Of a stretch of DNA of 64,000 nt, positions 26,314 through 38,700 are shown piece after piece. Positions within the stretch are counted from its first letter, which is position 1. Every line of letters begins with the position of its first letter. Where the stretch lies: contig CM114273.1 of assembly GCA_050084515.1 (NCBI GenBank), forward strand, positions 11,160,001-11,224,000. Direction: 5' to 3'. The DNA comes from Blasia pusilla (lineage: Eukaryota; Marchantiophyta; Marchantiopsida; Blasiales). A model generated the notes under the pieces. The model ran no database searches, was not told the DNA's origin, and was given only the letters and a program-made list of their open reading frames with translations. The translations under genes and the position numbers were made by a program.

Positions 26314-28269
26314 GATGACTTACACATTAGAATACATCAATAAACAAAAATTTATGAAAAAAATTGAAGTGTCATAGAATGATAGAATGGAAACATGTAT
26401 CACACATAACATAACGGCAAAATTAAAATAAATAACCACATTGCATACAATTGTCACTAGGCTAAAAAAATAAAATACTATTAGCCAAAATTATTCCCGA
26501 TGGATTAAATTTTGAAATACTAATTGAAATAAAATAAAATAAAACCTAAGATCTAAATTGTCTTGTCTTCAAGTTTTTCCTTAAACTCTCGTAAATTTGT
26601 GTATTTGACATAGTCATCGTGGGTTCAATAGATTTGGAAGCCTACAATATGAGAAAGAAGAAAAAACGTTTTTTTCGTAATATGCCTAGAAAATTGAAAT
26701 CTCTTTAAATTACAATAGTGCTACACATTCTTGCATTGTAGATGATGAGTTCTAGAAGGAGATAAAAATTGCACATCTTGGTGGGCTTGTTTATTCCTTT
26801 GATACTTTGCCTTTTTTTTTGCCTTCTTAAATATAAGATACATATTGCCTTTTAAGTTTGTGATGTCACTGAAAGGCATTTTTCCTTTTTTATTCGTGAT
26901 GCTTGATTCTTATCCATTGTATGATGAATATTTCTACACAATATGATGATGGTTTCTATATACAATCCTAGCCCATCCTTAACTCAAAGGAATATGGACA
27001 TCACACAAGATCCTAGCTCTTAATATGCATCTGGATCAAAACGTAATAGAAAGACAAGACTCAAATGAGTTTCAATGAGAGTATACCCCTCATGGGTGCC
27101 TCCATGGATGACTTGTATACTCATGTCATCTCCTCCTAGCAGGTCAATACCAATTTGGAGTATACGATGTATTCACTTCTAATCAAACCTCCATATGGTC
27201 CTCTCCTAAGGCACCAAATGTGTAAAAGAGAAGGCATGGCCTTTTGCAAGAGGACACTACTTCTTATAACAACTCACCTTTAGCCTTATGGGCTCAAATG
27301 GCACCATACAAATAATTAGTACATCCAAACATGCCACTAATGACAAAACCCACCAATAGAGGGCCAAGCTCCCCAAGGTTGCCACTCCACATAAAAAAAA
27401 GGTTACCTACACGAGTAGGTCATCTCCAAAGAGCAGTTCACATTTGACCTCTCAAAATAGGGAAGTTGAAAACTTGTCTAAATGCCTTGATATTATCTCA
27501 CCATATGTCTTATATACCATGATAGCAATTTGAGCTACGATCCGATGCCAATTCGGTCCGATTTGATTAGGTTCAATTTGCTCAATTATGGAGTTCTTTA
27601 TATCGTTAATGCACTCCTTCAACAAGGTTACCGTGTTCTTTGTGTCATTGAGAAGTACAAAATATGTCTTCATTTCCAATTCTTCTTTAGCTTTGTGACA
27701 ATTTCTCTTGCACAATTTTGGTGAGATTGAAGGTCTTATTCACACCTCAAGCAATACGGGGAGAACTTGTGGGAGAAGCGGGGGTAGAGAAAGAGGCGTT
27801 GAGACCAATTACTAGAATTTTGGATCTAGAAGATATTTCTCTGAATTGATAATCGAGAGACACGATTTCCTTTTGGGTCAAGCACATCTTGGCCATATTT
27901 TCAATTTTGTCCATCAACCTTCTTGACACACCCAAAAACCAATGGAATGAATATGTTCCAAACCTAAGAATATGTTGGGTGGCCTCAGTTCCCTCCATTA
28001 GGCCATCTCATCGGTGCCTTCAATGTTGATACCATTTTTGTTGAGATTTGTGTCTACATGGAGATGTTGGCGCCGATAGCTCTATCCAGATCTCTTATGT
28101 CTAGACCACATACATGTGATTTTCACTCGTGCATGAATTAGAAGAAAGAGCATGTTTGGTAACTGATTGAGATTCACGACTAATGCAAGGTCACATGAAG
28201 TTGAGTGAAAATTCCAAGATCTAATTTTAGAATCTTGCCTATGCAATGCCAGTACATTGCAGTGGAAAC
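26314..28269. other. No recognisable gene; short open stretches on minus strand
   Basis: 27452-27715 and 27747-27998 (minus) are open and moderately charged but match no family known to me. They may be cargo of the element that ends at 28303. Confidence 0.35.
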
Positions 28270-28303
28270 TAATGCGCTGGCATTGCACGGGCGTTCTTAC
28301 TAG
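28270..28303 (+). mobile_element. Helitron 3' terminus
   Basis: GCATTGCACGGGCGTTCTTACTAG followed by T has the form of a plant Helitron right end: a short GC-rich palindromic element, about 10 nt, then CTAG with T as the flanking base. The matching 5' end was not found. I see no Helitron coding sequence immediately upstream, so this may close a non-autonomous element within 26.3-28.3 kb. Confidence 0.55.
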
Positions 28304-29350
28304 TATAGATAGAATTAAAAAACTTCCCAATTCCCCTTTGTGTCTTTATTGAAGTCTTCTTCTTATTTTAAACTTTGTTCCTTTCCACCTTTGCCACTCC
28401 ATTTTTTTGGATATCCCTTATTTAGAGCAAAACTTACCATCATTGCTAACTCAGCCTAATTACTTTAGACTTCGTTTCTCCCCATCTCGCTTTTGGCTAA
28501 ACCCTTTTCATTTAGAAATCCCTAAATTCCTATGTCATTTTGGAAAAAACCCCTTATTTAGAACAAAGCTTCCACCATGTTGACCTTTTTTATTTGGAAA
28601 GATGTAGTGTTCCCTTGACCCTATTTCTTGACAACTAATGTGTAAAATAGTTTGCCCGTTTCGAAATAAGTTTCCTCCTCTCTCTTTATTATCTTGGAAA
28701 TTTTTTTTCCTTCCCACTTCACCCTACTCTTATATTAGATTAGTATTGCTCTTTCACCACACTTCTCCTTATCATTTTAAATTTCTTTCCTCCCTTGCCT
28801 TGTCTTGGCCTCTCCCCTTTTCATTTGGAAATCCCCCCCATTCCAAACACATCATTATGGTAAAAGAGAATTCCTCTTCTAGGAACCCTTAATTTGAATT
28901 ATACTTATTATTTGGAAAAATTGAATTGGCATCCTCCATTCATTCCCCCTTTTCACTTTCAGTATATCCTCTAATAGCTTAAAACATCAATTTTCCATTT
29001 TACCCTTTGCTATCCCCCATTTCCAAGTTTTAGAGAAAAAATAATCTTCTCCTTTTCCTTCTTAAACTCCTTTCTATGCTTCACACGTACGGTACCATGA
29101 AAGTTAAATGGTTATTATTTTATCGTCCATCTATGGAGGCACCTGCTAATAATACCATACAAATGAAAATAAATGAAGAAGTCTTACGACTCTTACCCTA
29201 TCCACTTGTAAATGTCCTTATTATATCTCATCAACCAATATCATATAGGAGAATACAAATAAGTAATGAAAGTACAAATAAGTAATTGTTCGATGAAAAC
29301 ACATCGGAAAATAGTTTCTTGTGTGGTTGGCCGCGTTTTCTTCGGTTGCA
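28304..29350. other. AT-rich spacer
   Basis: Contains two similar pieces (CCCTTATTTAGAGCAAA near 28418 and CCCTTATTTAGAACAAA near 28551). No gene was seen. Confidence 0.45.
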
Positions 29351-31250
29351 TTGAAGCAATCGCCATAGCGTTGTATACTTGACGTCATGCTCTAACTTCT
29401 TCCGGTTGGACTTGGGGGCTTCACGGAAGAAAGCATTAAGTGTGACGAGATTCGGGGGGTCTCAATGGCTTTCTCCCCAACCGTCAAGGAAGGAAGTGGT
29501 AGTGGTGTTTCACTAGTCTTTCGCTCACCTTGTGCAACGACTGACTGGGCGATGAAACGTCGCTTCGAGGTGGGGCATTCCTCTCTCGCTAGAGGTGAAT
29601 GAACGAGCACCGGATGCTTCCTGCCCTCTCTCACTTCTACGTGTCTTGCGATGCCCGACACCTCTTGGTCGTCGGGATCCATCAACCACGCAAGCCGGCG
29701 AATGGAGGAGGAGGGAATGCTACGCGACTTCGCAGTGGTATATATCCGGACGGATATGAATCCCACGCGTTCGCTCTGTGGTCGACATACAGTAGACTCT
29801 ACTAGAGAGCCTGTTCGGACTTCTTCCTCTGAACTTCGTTTGCACTGCTGTACTGTTTCGAAACGTCGGCTCTGGGCCGGGAAATATAGTGTCGCATGCA
29901 TATTTCGGGAACGTCTGAGGCGGTGTCGTGCTGGTACACTGGTTTACTATGTGGTGGATGTCTCACGAGGCTACGGTTGTGCAGTTTGTGAAGTAGGCGA
30001 GGGGGAATACTTGCTTGAGAATGCCTAGTGCATCCCAGAAGCTTGTGACAACAGGTGGCATGCAAAACGAACACCTGTCATGGCCGGTCTTTTCCTTGTC
30101 CAAGATCAAACAAGAATGACAGAACCGAGTCTCGATCGCAAACACAGAATCGTTTGTGCACCTGTTGCACCGAGACGGACGTACGCGTGCGCAGAAGAGC
30201 GCACCGCAAGCCGATGGAGAATCGGCAGAGGAAGACGTCTCTGCATGTTCCGTCTCACACTTGACGCGTTTCTCCTTTCCCGTCGCACCACCCGATCCGA
30301 TTATCTGTCGGGCTGACCTATGATAAGGTAACATGACATATGTATAACCTCTGTTGCAGATCACGTCTTCGCAACGTTATCCACAATCGAAAAAACGGGG
30401 ATATCATTAATTTCGTTGATGCAATTTGGTGCTGCGTTCTACGACGCCAAATTGCATCAACGAAATTAATCCGACCATGACCTTCCACTCCGCATGAGTG
30501 AGAGTAAGTGCTGGAACCATCATCGCGGGACAGGGTTTTAGTCATGCAATGCAACAAGGGGCTAAAGATGGGAGCCCTACAATTGCTTTGTTAGACCGAT
30601 CGTAGATCATGAACACTTCAAAAGCGAAAGGATACGGTAGAACCGGCGTTAAATCTACCACCGAGTAATGTGAAGGTGAAAATTCGGGGGAAAGCCAGCA
30701 AAGAATTAAGGGCGAGGCGTCCAGCAGATAAATCTTCGTCTGCAGAAGAAAAGCCCCCCCCTGGATTCCTCCAGCTGCAATTACACCCCACGACTCCCAG
30801 ATACGTAACAGACGCTCGATCCCTTGATACCATACTCAGACGAAAGGGCGTGGAAGTACAAGCAAACATGAAGGAAGGCAACGTGCGAGGGAGGAATGGC
30901 GCCCAGGGGTCCAACAACCAGCTTCTGCCGACAGAATCTCCCAAATGCTCTTATGTTAGAGCGCGCTGACACAAGAGATGTGCAGACCAACGAGTCGTAT
31001 GAGTGGGATCGCCTGTCAAGGTCGTAGAGAAATAAAGGAAGCTGGGTAACATCCCCACGACCAGAAGAAGCCGCAACAGCCAGACCCATTTGACAGTGGT
31101 CCTCGAACTCCAATCCTTTCGGGGGCGGAGATTGAGCAAGCACTGCTCTACGCCCGCGATTATGCGCCGATTCTTCTCTTCTCATTTCGACGGAATCCAC
31201 TTTCCCAAGGGATAGGAGGAAAAAAAGAGAAATCATGAATATAAAGGGGT
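29351..31250. other. GC-richer island, no recognisable gene
   Basis: High CG content, overlapping open frames on both strands with no motif, and the 24-bp perfect hairpin at 30406-30470. Confidence 0.45.
30406..30470. repeat. Perfect 24-bp inverted repeat (hairpin)
   Basis: Arms 30406-30429 and 30447-30470 are exact reverse complements. The stem can extend by one G-U and one G-C pair, leaving a 13-nt loop. It lies in a GC-richer island with no recognised gene. RNA from either strand would fold into a tight hairpin, but there is no evidence of transcription. Confidence 0.9.
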
Positions 31251-31399
31251 GATTGGAACCCAGGGGGATAGAAAAGAAGGGGATTCATAGCAACTACTTG
31301 AAGGTCACAACCGGGGGGAAAAAAAAAGGGAACATCCCACTACCGGCTAAATTCACCAAGAAGCATGGCTACGAGCTAATTCCCCATGGGGCACTCTAA

Positions 31400-32420
31400 G
31401 GAGTGGGCTCCTAAAAAACCCTAAACACGTGTAAGATCTTCGTACCAAAGGATCAATAAAGGTGACTAGAGGTCTAAACAATCCTAATTAGATAACTAGG
31501 TTGCTGGGAAAAAACAAGAGGAGAGAGTGGCATAGGCGTTTTGATGATCACCAATCCTCGTGAGATCATCAATGTGGAGCGGATAAGAACCGTCACCACA
31601 AAACTCAAAACAAAGTCTTGAGTTTTATGGAGATTCCGAAGACACAAAACCCTCCGATAGATGTCATAAGCTAGTAAGATAAGTGAAGATCATTGGGTAG
31701 GCCTTGCGTATTCACCGCAAGGCCAATACCTGCCAACTACGCACAAAAGTGATAGTATGCAAGGACTACTAGATCTCCAAGGCCAACAATATGATTATTA
31801 TCTACCAACGAGGGGAAAATGCAACCAATAAAAGCCTCCAATGTAGAGAGAACCACTCAGTAATGACCCAAACCATACAATGCGCCACTGAGGGGGTCAC
31901 CTTGATAAAGTCCAAAATTGTAACCTTGTCCTTGAACCAACCATATGGAAATAGAGGGCCAAAGGGGCCCCATAGAAAGCCTACATGAAGGGAATGAGGC
32001 AATCGGGCCACAACCTCTCTATAGCCAGCCTTTCCTCATTGGGTGTAATGGAGACACTATCGTGGAAGGAGGAGTAGTAGATACCAAGAGAGCTCATCCA
32101 TAGGGTCAATTGTGATCCTAGCTAATGGGAGGAGGAAAGCATGATGGAGGTCATCCCGCATAGCATGGGGGATCCTATGGAACAACCTTGGATAGGGAAA
32201 ATGAGCCTCAAAGAGACCAATGATGCTACCAAGGTGAGTAGAGAGGGTGATGATGTGGGAAGCATCAGATAGCATCCATGGTCGATTAGAGGAACCACCT
32301 TTCCAAACCTATCAAACTTAGCCGCTTAGTGGTTCCGGATTCCCAAACGAGTGAAGAATTTGGGACAAAAAGGGCATTTTATATCTTGACTAGATGACTC
32401 ACGGGTCTCCACACGAGGGG
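31400..32420 (-). pseudogene. LINE-type retrotransposon relic with zinc finger and reverse transcriptase
   Basis: On the minus strand, about 32305-32385 encodes a C2H2-like finger (IKCPFCPKFFTRLGIRNH). It is followed near 32060-32200 by RIPHAMRDDLHHAFLLPL and ELSWYLLLLLPR. Near 31790-31920 comes the reverse-transcriptase active-site region, FIKGDPLSGALYGLGHY read with a frameshift, then CIFPSLVDN where the canonical motif has a double Asp. AQLAGIGLAV near 31720 matches the segment that follows. Stops and frame changes are numerous, so it is not active. A finger upstream of such a reverse transcriptase is typical of one plant LINE group. Confidence 0.55.
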
Positions 32421-34959
32421 CTTGTGCGGGTCAAGGCATGGATATGAACCCCTCCATCAAACTCAGGAGGCAATCACCACCAATGTTTCCCATACCTCCC
32501 CCTTTCAAACTAGCAATCAAGGTAATCAACTCTCTTCACGTCCACAGTAATGATCCCCCTAGAATAAACTCTTATCTACCTTCATCATCTAAGACTTCTA
32601 GACCCACACCCCCTCCCTTATTACAAATAGTGGCTCCATGGAGACACTAAGAATATGAGAAGTCAATAGACAAAGCCATGTTGAAATGGATGGAAACAAG
32701 GGTCTACCTAAGGATGGAGTAATGGAGACAAATATCAATCAAGCATAAGCGAAAAATGAAGATGAAGGTGGACATAAAAGATGAGGGGGTTGATTTGGAT
32801 GAAAAAGGAAGTTACATGGGGTGAAAATACTACATGACTACATGTGAGAAACCCTAATAAGATAAGACCCTAGAAAATACAATAAAAATTACAATACTTC
32901 ACTATACAAACGAAGAGCAAGTTGAGCTCTTGGTTTCAATATAACATAAGACCCATCATCTCCTCTCTCTTGGTCAGCCTTCCTCCATTAGAACCCATTA
33001 TTCCCCATAGTCGGTCGTCACTTCTTGGAGCCACCCAAAGAGAAGGGATAATAGGGGTGTCAAGAGGACCCCCTATGAGGTTGATAGACCTAAGTGGGGA
33101 TGGCTCGAAATCCTAGATAGCAATCGGGGTGGGGTGGAGTAGTAGAACAGGGTGTTGATGTCAGGGAGCTAGGCTATCGGGATAATTATTACTGGAGAAC
33201 GCGTTCTTATTATTATTATAAATTTGTTTAATTTATATATTAGATAACAAGATTTTTTTAATTACTAAGAGTATTTATTTTTTCATAAAAGTTTTGATCT
33301 TAAAAAGAAAATTATGTGAAGCATAATTAATCAAGATTAATTTCATGTTGGGTACGAGTTCTTCACTAGTTTTTTATATAGCCAATAGAAGATATGATTT
33401 TATTTTCCTAAATTATTTTTCATATTTATAACTATTTTTACATTTGAGATCACATTACGTTTATAGGGACGGAGGCTTATATATTGAGACATGGTCACAA
33501 ATTCGTGGGAGTGTAGCTCTTCTCATGAGGGGCTCTTGTAGAGGACTCCCTATTTTTTTTGTCCTTGACCATGTGTGGCCCTTGTGTTCTCAACTCTTTG
33601 AGTCCTCCTTTTGTATTTCACATGGGTTCTTCCATCATCTTTTATTCATATCTTTTTTTTTTTTTTATCTTGGGAGAAGAGCAAGTAACAATTCCTTCTA
33701 TTTCTCCAATAGTAGCATCCCTTTCTCTTACATAAAGTCATTGCTACCATCTCAATGAACAAGACTAGGAACTTTTTGCAACAAATCATATATCACTTTT
33801 CTATAATTCATGCCAAGGCAAAAAATGACCTTGCACCTTTTTGAGTCATTTATCAATCACTCAAGTCACTTGTCAGGCAAACGCTTCTCACAATGGTATT
33901 TGGGTTGTTTGAGATTTAGTTGTAAATTAAGGATTTTGGGGCAATGAAGTTGTGCATTTCCATATGGATGGTCATTAGGCAGGACTTTCAATAGAAAAAA
34001 AAATGAAAACCCATAGAGAAATTTTGGGTTTTCATCTTGTTGATGTTCGTGAAATTATAATGAAGAATTTTTGCATACCATGACAATCAACTAAAATTAA
34101 AATAGGAATTTTAGAAAGCAATGATTGTGCAACTCAAGTTGGAAACTACAAATTATTTTTGGACCCTCTTACCTATATAACTAACGTTCATGTTCAGTGC
34201 GAAAACACCCATCAAATATATGCCGAGCAAATTAACCCTTTCCATATGCCAAGATGGAAGAAGCATGGCTTGTAGATGCCATTATTGTGAAAAAAAATCA
34301 CGAAGAATTAAACAAGGAGTGCAAATTATTTTCTCCTTGCATTGTAAGGTAGATTCAAACCAAAGACTTGTTATAAGAAATAGGGAAAATCAAATTTCTA
34401 TCATACATAATTGGGGATGAATGAGTTTTGATGTTATTTTAGGGTTTTCATTGGGGAAGAGGAGGAAGACTATGTCCAAGTTTCCATCTTTGAAATGACA
34501 AAGGAAAATTTAAAGGATAGCATAGAGTTTCCAAGGTCACTATGTTTAGAATTTGCAGATTTTAGGAATAAAAAGAAATTTTCACTAGTATTTTGTCACT
34601 TGCCCAATAGATCCCCATCAAGTTATCAACCTTAATATTTTAGGTATTGGAAATTAATTCATCTAAATAGAAGAAATGGGTAGATGTTGTTCTTGTTTAT
34701 AAAGCAAGATGAATTTGAAAATTGTGGAGACTATTGAAAACCTTTGGAACTACATGATCATACTCTTACCATACTTAGCTTGGAAGGAAGTGTGATAGTC
34801 ACTCTACGATTGATAGAGTTCTATGCATGTAGAGAGTGGAAGAATTTTTTGAAAGTTTTATAGAGAAAGTAAAGGTAAGAGGGAATTTGCAAGAGAGCCA
34901 ACTATAAATCACACAGTCTTTGCCTTTATTGACTATAGTACATCAAATGAACATACAAA
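32421..34959. other. No recognisable gene
   Basis: AT-rich with a T14-class homopolymer near 33652. 34190-34560 (plus) has open pieces with Cys residues that might be the N-terminal part of the hAT relic, but this is not demonstrable. Confidence 0.35.
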
Positions 34960-35765
34960 GTTTGCTTCAACTATAAATAAAGATAATAGGTATGGCTAAG
35001 GCCATTGCAACAAGGAAGTAGGCATGCAATATTTCTCTACTAACCTTGTTAAAATATGCATACTTTATTACAAAGGACGTCATGTATACATCATTCACAA
35101 AGTTCTTGAACCTATGTAAATTAATACCATCTGTGAATGTCCCCATAACTAAAGACATGTACCAAGATAACAACAGTTAGGGCAATATGTGTTCTTACAT
35201 AAGTAGGATTTTGCTTAAAATAACTCTCGGAAGAGTTCAAACTTCCCTAATTTTTAGAATTGTAATTCACGAGTCCATTGACATTTCAATATCTAGCTAG
35301 ACACCCCGAAGTATTTGGTAATTACTTAGAAGAGAGTTAAGTTGAGTGGTCCTTTCTTGCCTCACTTTATTGTATTGACATTTTTTTTCCTCATGCTATC
35401 ACTAATATTCTATTGGAGTTTTTAAAGGACCTGAGCTTGTATGCCTCCAAAATGAATGGTTTTGAATCTGATGGTGCGTCTCCAATGATACGAGGTCAAA
35501 AAGAAGTTGCATGCCAATTAAAATAGAAGGTAAAATCCCATATGTTACTAGATCATTCCATTTCACATTGTATAAATCTTGTTGCGTTTACAATAGTAAA
35601 AACAATGTGTTGTAAAGCTATATCCATAGAAGTAGACTCGATTCTAGTTGGAGTAGCTTGTTGCGTTTACAATAGTAAAAACAATGTGTTGTAAAGCTAT
35701 ATCCATAGAAGTAGACTCGATTCTAGATGGAGTAGCTGATTATTTTAAGACATGTATATATATAT
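34960..35765 (+). pseudogene. hAT-type (DUF4371-like) transposase relic
   Basis: Plus-strand fragments in changing frames match the order of this plant transposase family. LLKYAYFITKDVMYTSF is near 35040-35100. FRIVIHESIDISISS is near 35257 (canonical form IDESTDIS, with a catalytic Asp, here His). GFESDGASPMIRGQKEV is near 35460 (canonical SDGASVM, second Asp). HSISHCINLVA follows near 35560 (canonical HCIAHRLAL). DSILVGVA and DSILDGVADYF come from the two units of a 79-bp tandem duplication. Stops and frameshifts are frequent. No ends or target-site duplications were found. Confidence 0.6.
35580..35737 (+). repeat. 79-bp direct tandem duplication
   Basis: Bases 35580-35658 and 35659-35737 are identical except for one substitution (TAGTTGG against TAGATGG). 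The duplication lies inside the hAT transposase relic and is much younger than it. Confidence 0.95.
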
Positions 35766-38700
35766 ATATAAAGACCATTTTCAATGATGTATCAACTTTA
35801 CTTTATAGTTAAGAATCTTTTGTTCTCACTAATCCTAGAAAAAATAAGATTTATTTCATTTTTGGATTTCAGCACTATTGGTAGTATTATTACTACCCCT
35901 AAAATTTCTTCAATTACAATGAACTTTGTTATGGAAAGTCATGATTTGAACATTTCTACATTTTTTAAAGTCACGTGATAAGTTGGAGTCTAAATTAATT
36001 GATGAGTAAGTTCTCTCATTTTATGGTATTGGCTAATGTTGCAAGAGTCCAATGCGTTAAAATTTCCTTGGGAGTGCATCGGAAATTAGATGGTGTATAA
36101 TTTTTGGAAAATAAAATACATGGAGAGAGAAAAAACCCTCTTTTTTTACTATACCTATTGCCACCAAGAAATCAAATAAACTAAGAAATTGTTCCCTACA
36201 AAATTCTTCATGATTCTTGATCCAAACATGAGTGAACACCCTCCAAACCTCCTAGCACAAAGAATTATTAGTAAGGAGAGAGATATTAAACACAATAAAC
36301 TTATATCATAGGTATTTCAATCGAAATAAATCCAATAAGATAGAAAAAATAGATATATTAATCAAAATAATTGCATTAGTTTAGACTCATTCAAATTCCC
36401 AAGTGATTTGTGCCATTTGAATATAGTTAGTTGATTATTGTGATGATACCTCTCATTGCTAGATTCTAGTCATAGATCCTAGCCAATATGCAAAATGCAT
36501 TCTTTAAGATACTCATTTTTTCATGCTTCACCAATAGTAGCTAGTTGGACACTTTCTTAACTCCAACCAGTCCAACATCATGTTCACTATAATGTGACTC
36601 GAAACTTGCCACAACTAGTGCACTAGGAACATTGGTCCAAAGACTTCTCATAGTTGCCCAAGCACAATTATAAAATGAAGCACAAGAAAAGAAATCCAAA
36701 CCTAGATTTTAGACACAAACCTTGTCAAGTAAGAAGGAACAAAAATCAACTCTACAAGCCAAGTACAAAGAAATGTTGATAAACTCTACAATAAGAACAC
36801 ACACTCATTCAAGTTTATGATATAGATGCAAGTGGCTAAGATAAACACACGAGGAGGAAATGAAGAAAGCACCATGAGTAGCGGATATATTCTCATGTTG
36901 TGTGAGTTCTTCTTACCATCATGAGTGTTAGTGTTGTCTTTGAATCAAGAAATGCCTTACAACACAATTCAACACTCCTAATTTTTGATCCAAAATAAGT
37001 ATTGGACAAAAAATTGTTACATGGATTTCTAGTCCGGGTTACGCTTTAAGCACCCATTCTCCAAGATAAATGATGAATACTACCAGCTTGTTTGAAAAGA
37101 GATTAACGGAGATAGAAGAAAAATCCCAACCAAAAGTGGAAGGCAAATGAAATCTTTCATTTGTTAAGCCCACTACTATCAAAAGTCACTACTAGACATC
37201 TTTCCTTGTTGTTCCCAAAAGAATTCCGTCATTACTTTATACATTTTAGTGCATAATCATTCCAAGAAAAATCGCAAGAAAATTATAGAACCAAGATATC
37301 ATAGGTTGTGAATTCACAAATTGGTGTGATTCGCTTTTGTCTATTCATATGTTGCACTTTAACGCTATACCATGATTAGCAAACCACTACAACTCTTCAT
37401 TTCACCTGTGGCATGTTGTATAATACAGTTGATTACTTAGCCATGGATAAAGACTTGCATGAAAAAACCATAAGTCAGATTGCATATGAGAAAAAGGGGA
37501 GCTTACGTCGTGAAATATCCATCCATTGCATCAACATGTTATTCTTGCATGAAGAGAACTGCGCTACTATTCTCTAACACGATCCAACCTCAATTTCATG
37601 TGATCATATGCATCATCTTAGATCTACTGCTCACTATTATGGGGCCCCGCACTAGAGTTCCCCGTCGCTAAGAGCTAAGACATTGTACGACATCCTTCAA
37701 CTTCTTAAAGATTAGCATTGCAACTAGTGAATGGGCTGGAAGGATGTTATGGTATAAGTTGGACAAGTGTAAAAATGCGATACATTCGCACCTCATTTGG
37801 ACCTATCTATACTGTTGGGTGATTCTACTCAGGTACGTTTTGGTAATGGTGCCATAAAGAGGTGGAATTAGTGCAGTGAAGATCGATACGCTTGAGAAAA
37901 TGATCGAAGCTTGACTAAGCGATGATTGATGATTGACGCGCGAGGGGTTTGTTTCATGATCCTCACGAAGAGTTACGTATCTTGCAAGACTTCGAGTGTA
38001 ACAGTGGTTTTGAAGTACACAACTGTATTGTCACTAGTGACCTGCAGCCTTCCCAGGTACCGTCCTTCTCCGAGAACGAGATGTGTAGGAAGGAAGGAAA
38101 GACGAGGATACGTTGATGTTGCCGGTTGCCAATGGCGGAGTCTTGGCATTGAACGCCCGGAAAGTCCACGAACCTACCAACGGTTTAGGTCAAGCCTAGA
38201 GTGGAGAGTCCGCTGCACCGTTTGTTTTGTTGGACCACAAATGGGATTGAGCTTTCGTTGAGCTATGATGCTATCCCCTCTCGCGTCGGGAAGTGAACCG
38301 ACGGGTATGTGTACAATAAGAACAGTGACTACGGCGGACGTTCTCACACGTACCATCCCTTGATTCGAGAAAATCGCACAAGTCTCTCTACTGAAGCATG
38401 TGTGGCTGACAGTGATCTATTCATTTCATTTTTTTAATCACTTACATTGACATTTCAAAGGTTTCATGTACCTCGATCTGTGTTGACTATCCCGGGTGAG
38501 TTTGGAGCATCTGTTATTGGAGTTGAAGCCGTCCATTTAGACCGAAAATGAAGTCTTCTTTCAATTGACATCCTCGACATTCTCAACCCTTTCCCAGTCG
38601 GTCATGAACTCGTCGCTGGAATCGTACGCTTTTTTTTTTTCGAATGCTGCCGAAATGTTCGCGGACGACCCTTCGATCTAAGTCTCCCTACACATCTGAG

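Noticed and set aside
29392-29901. 169-codon open frame on the minus strand with an overlapping long plus-strand frame
   Set aside because: Both strands are open because of composition; no protein family resemblance.
30781-31236. 151-codon open frame on the minus strand
   Set aside because: No motif; same compositional explanation.
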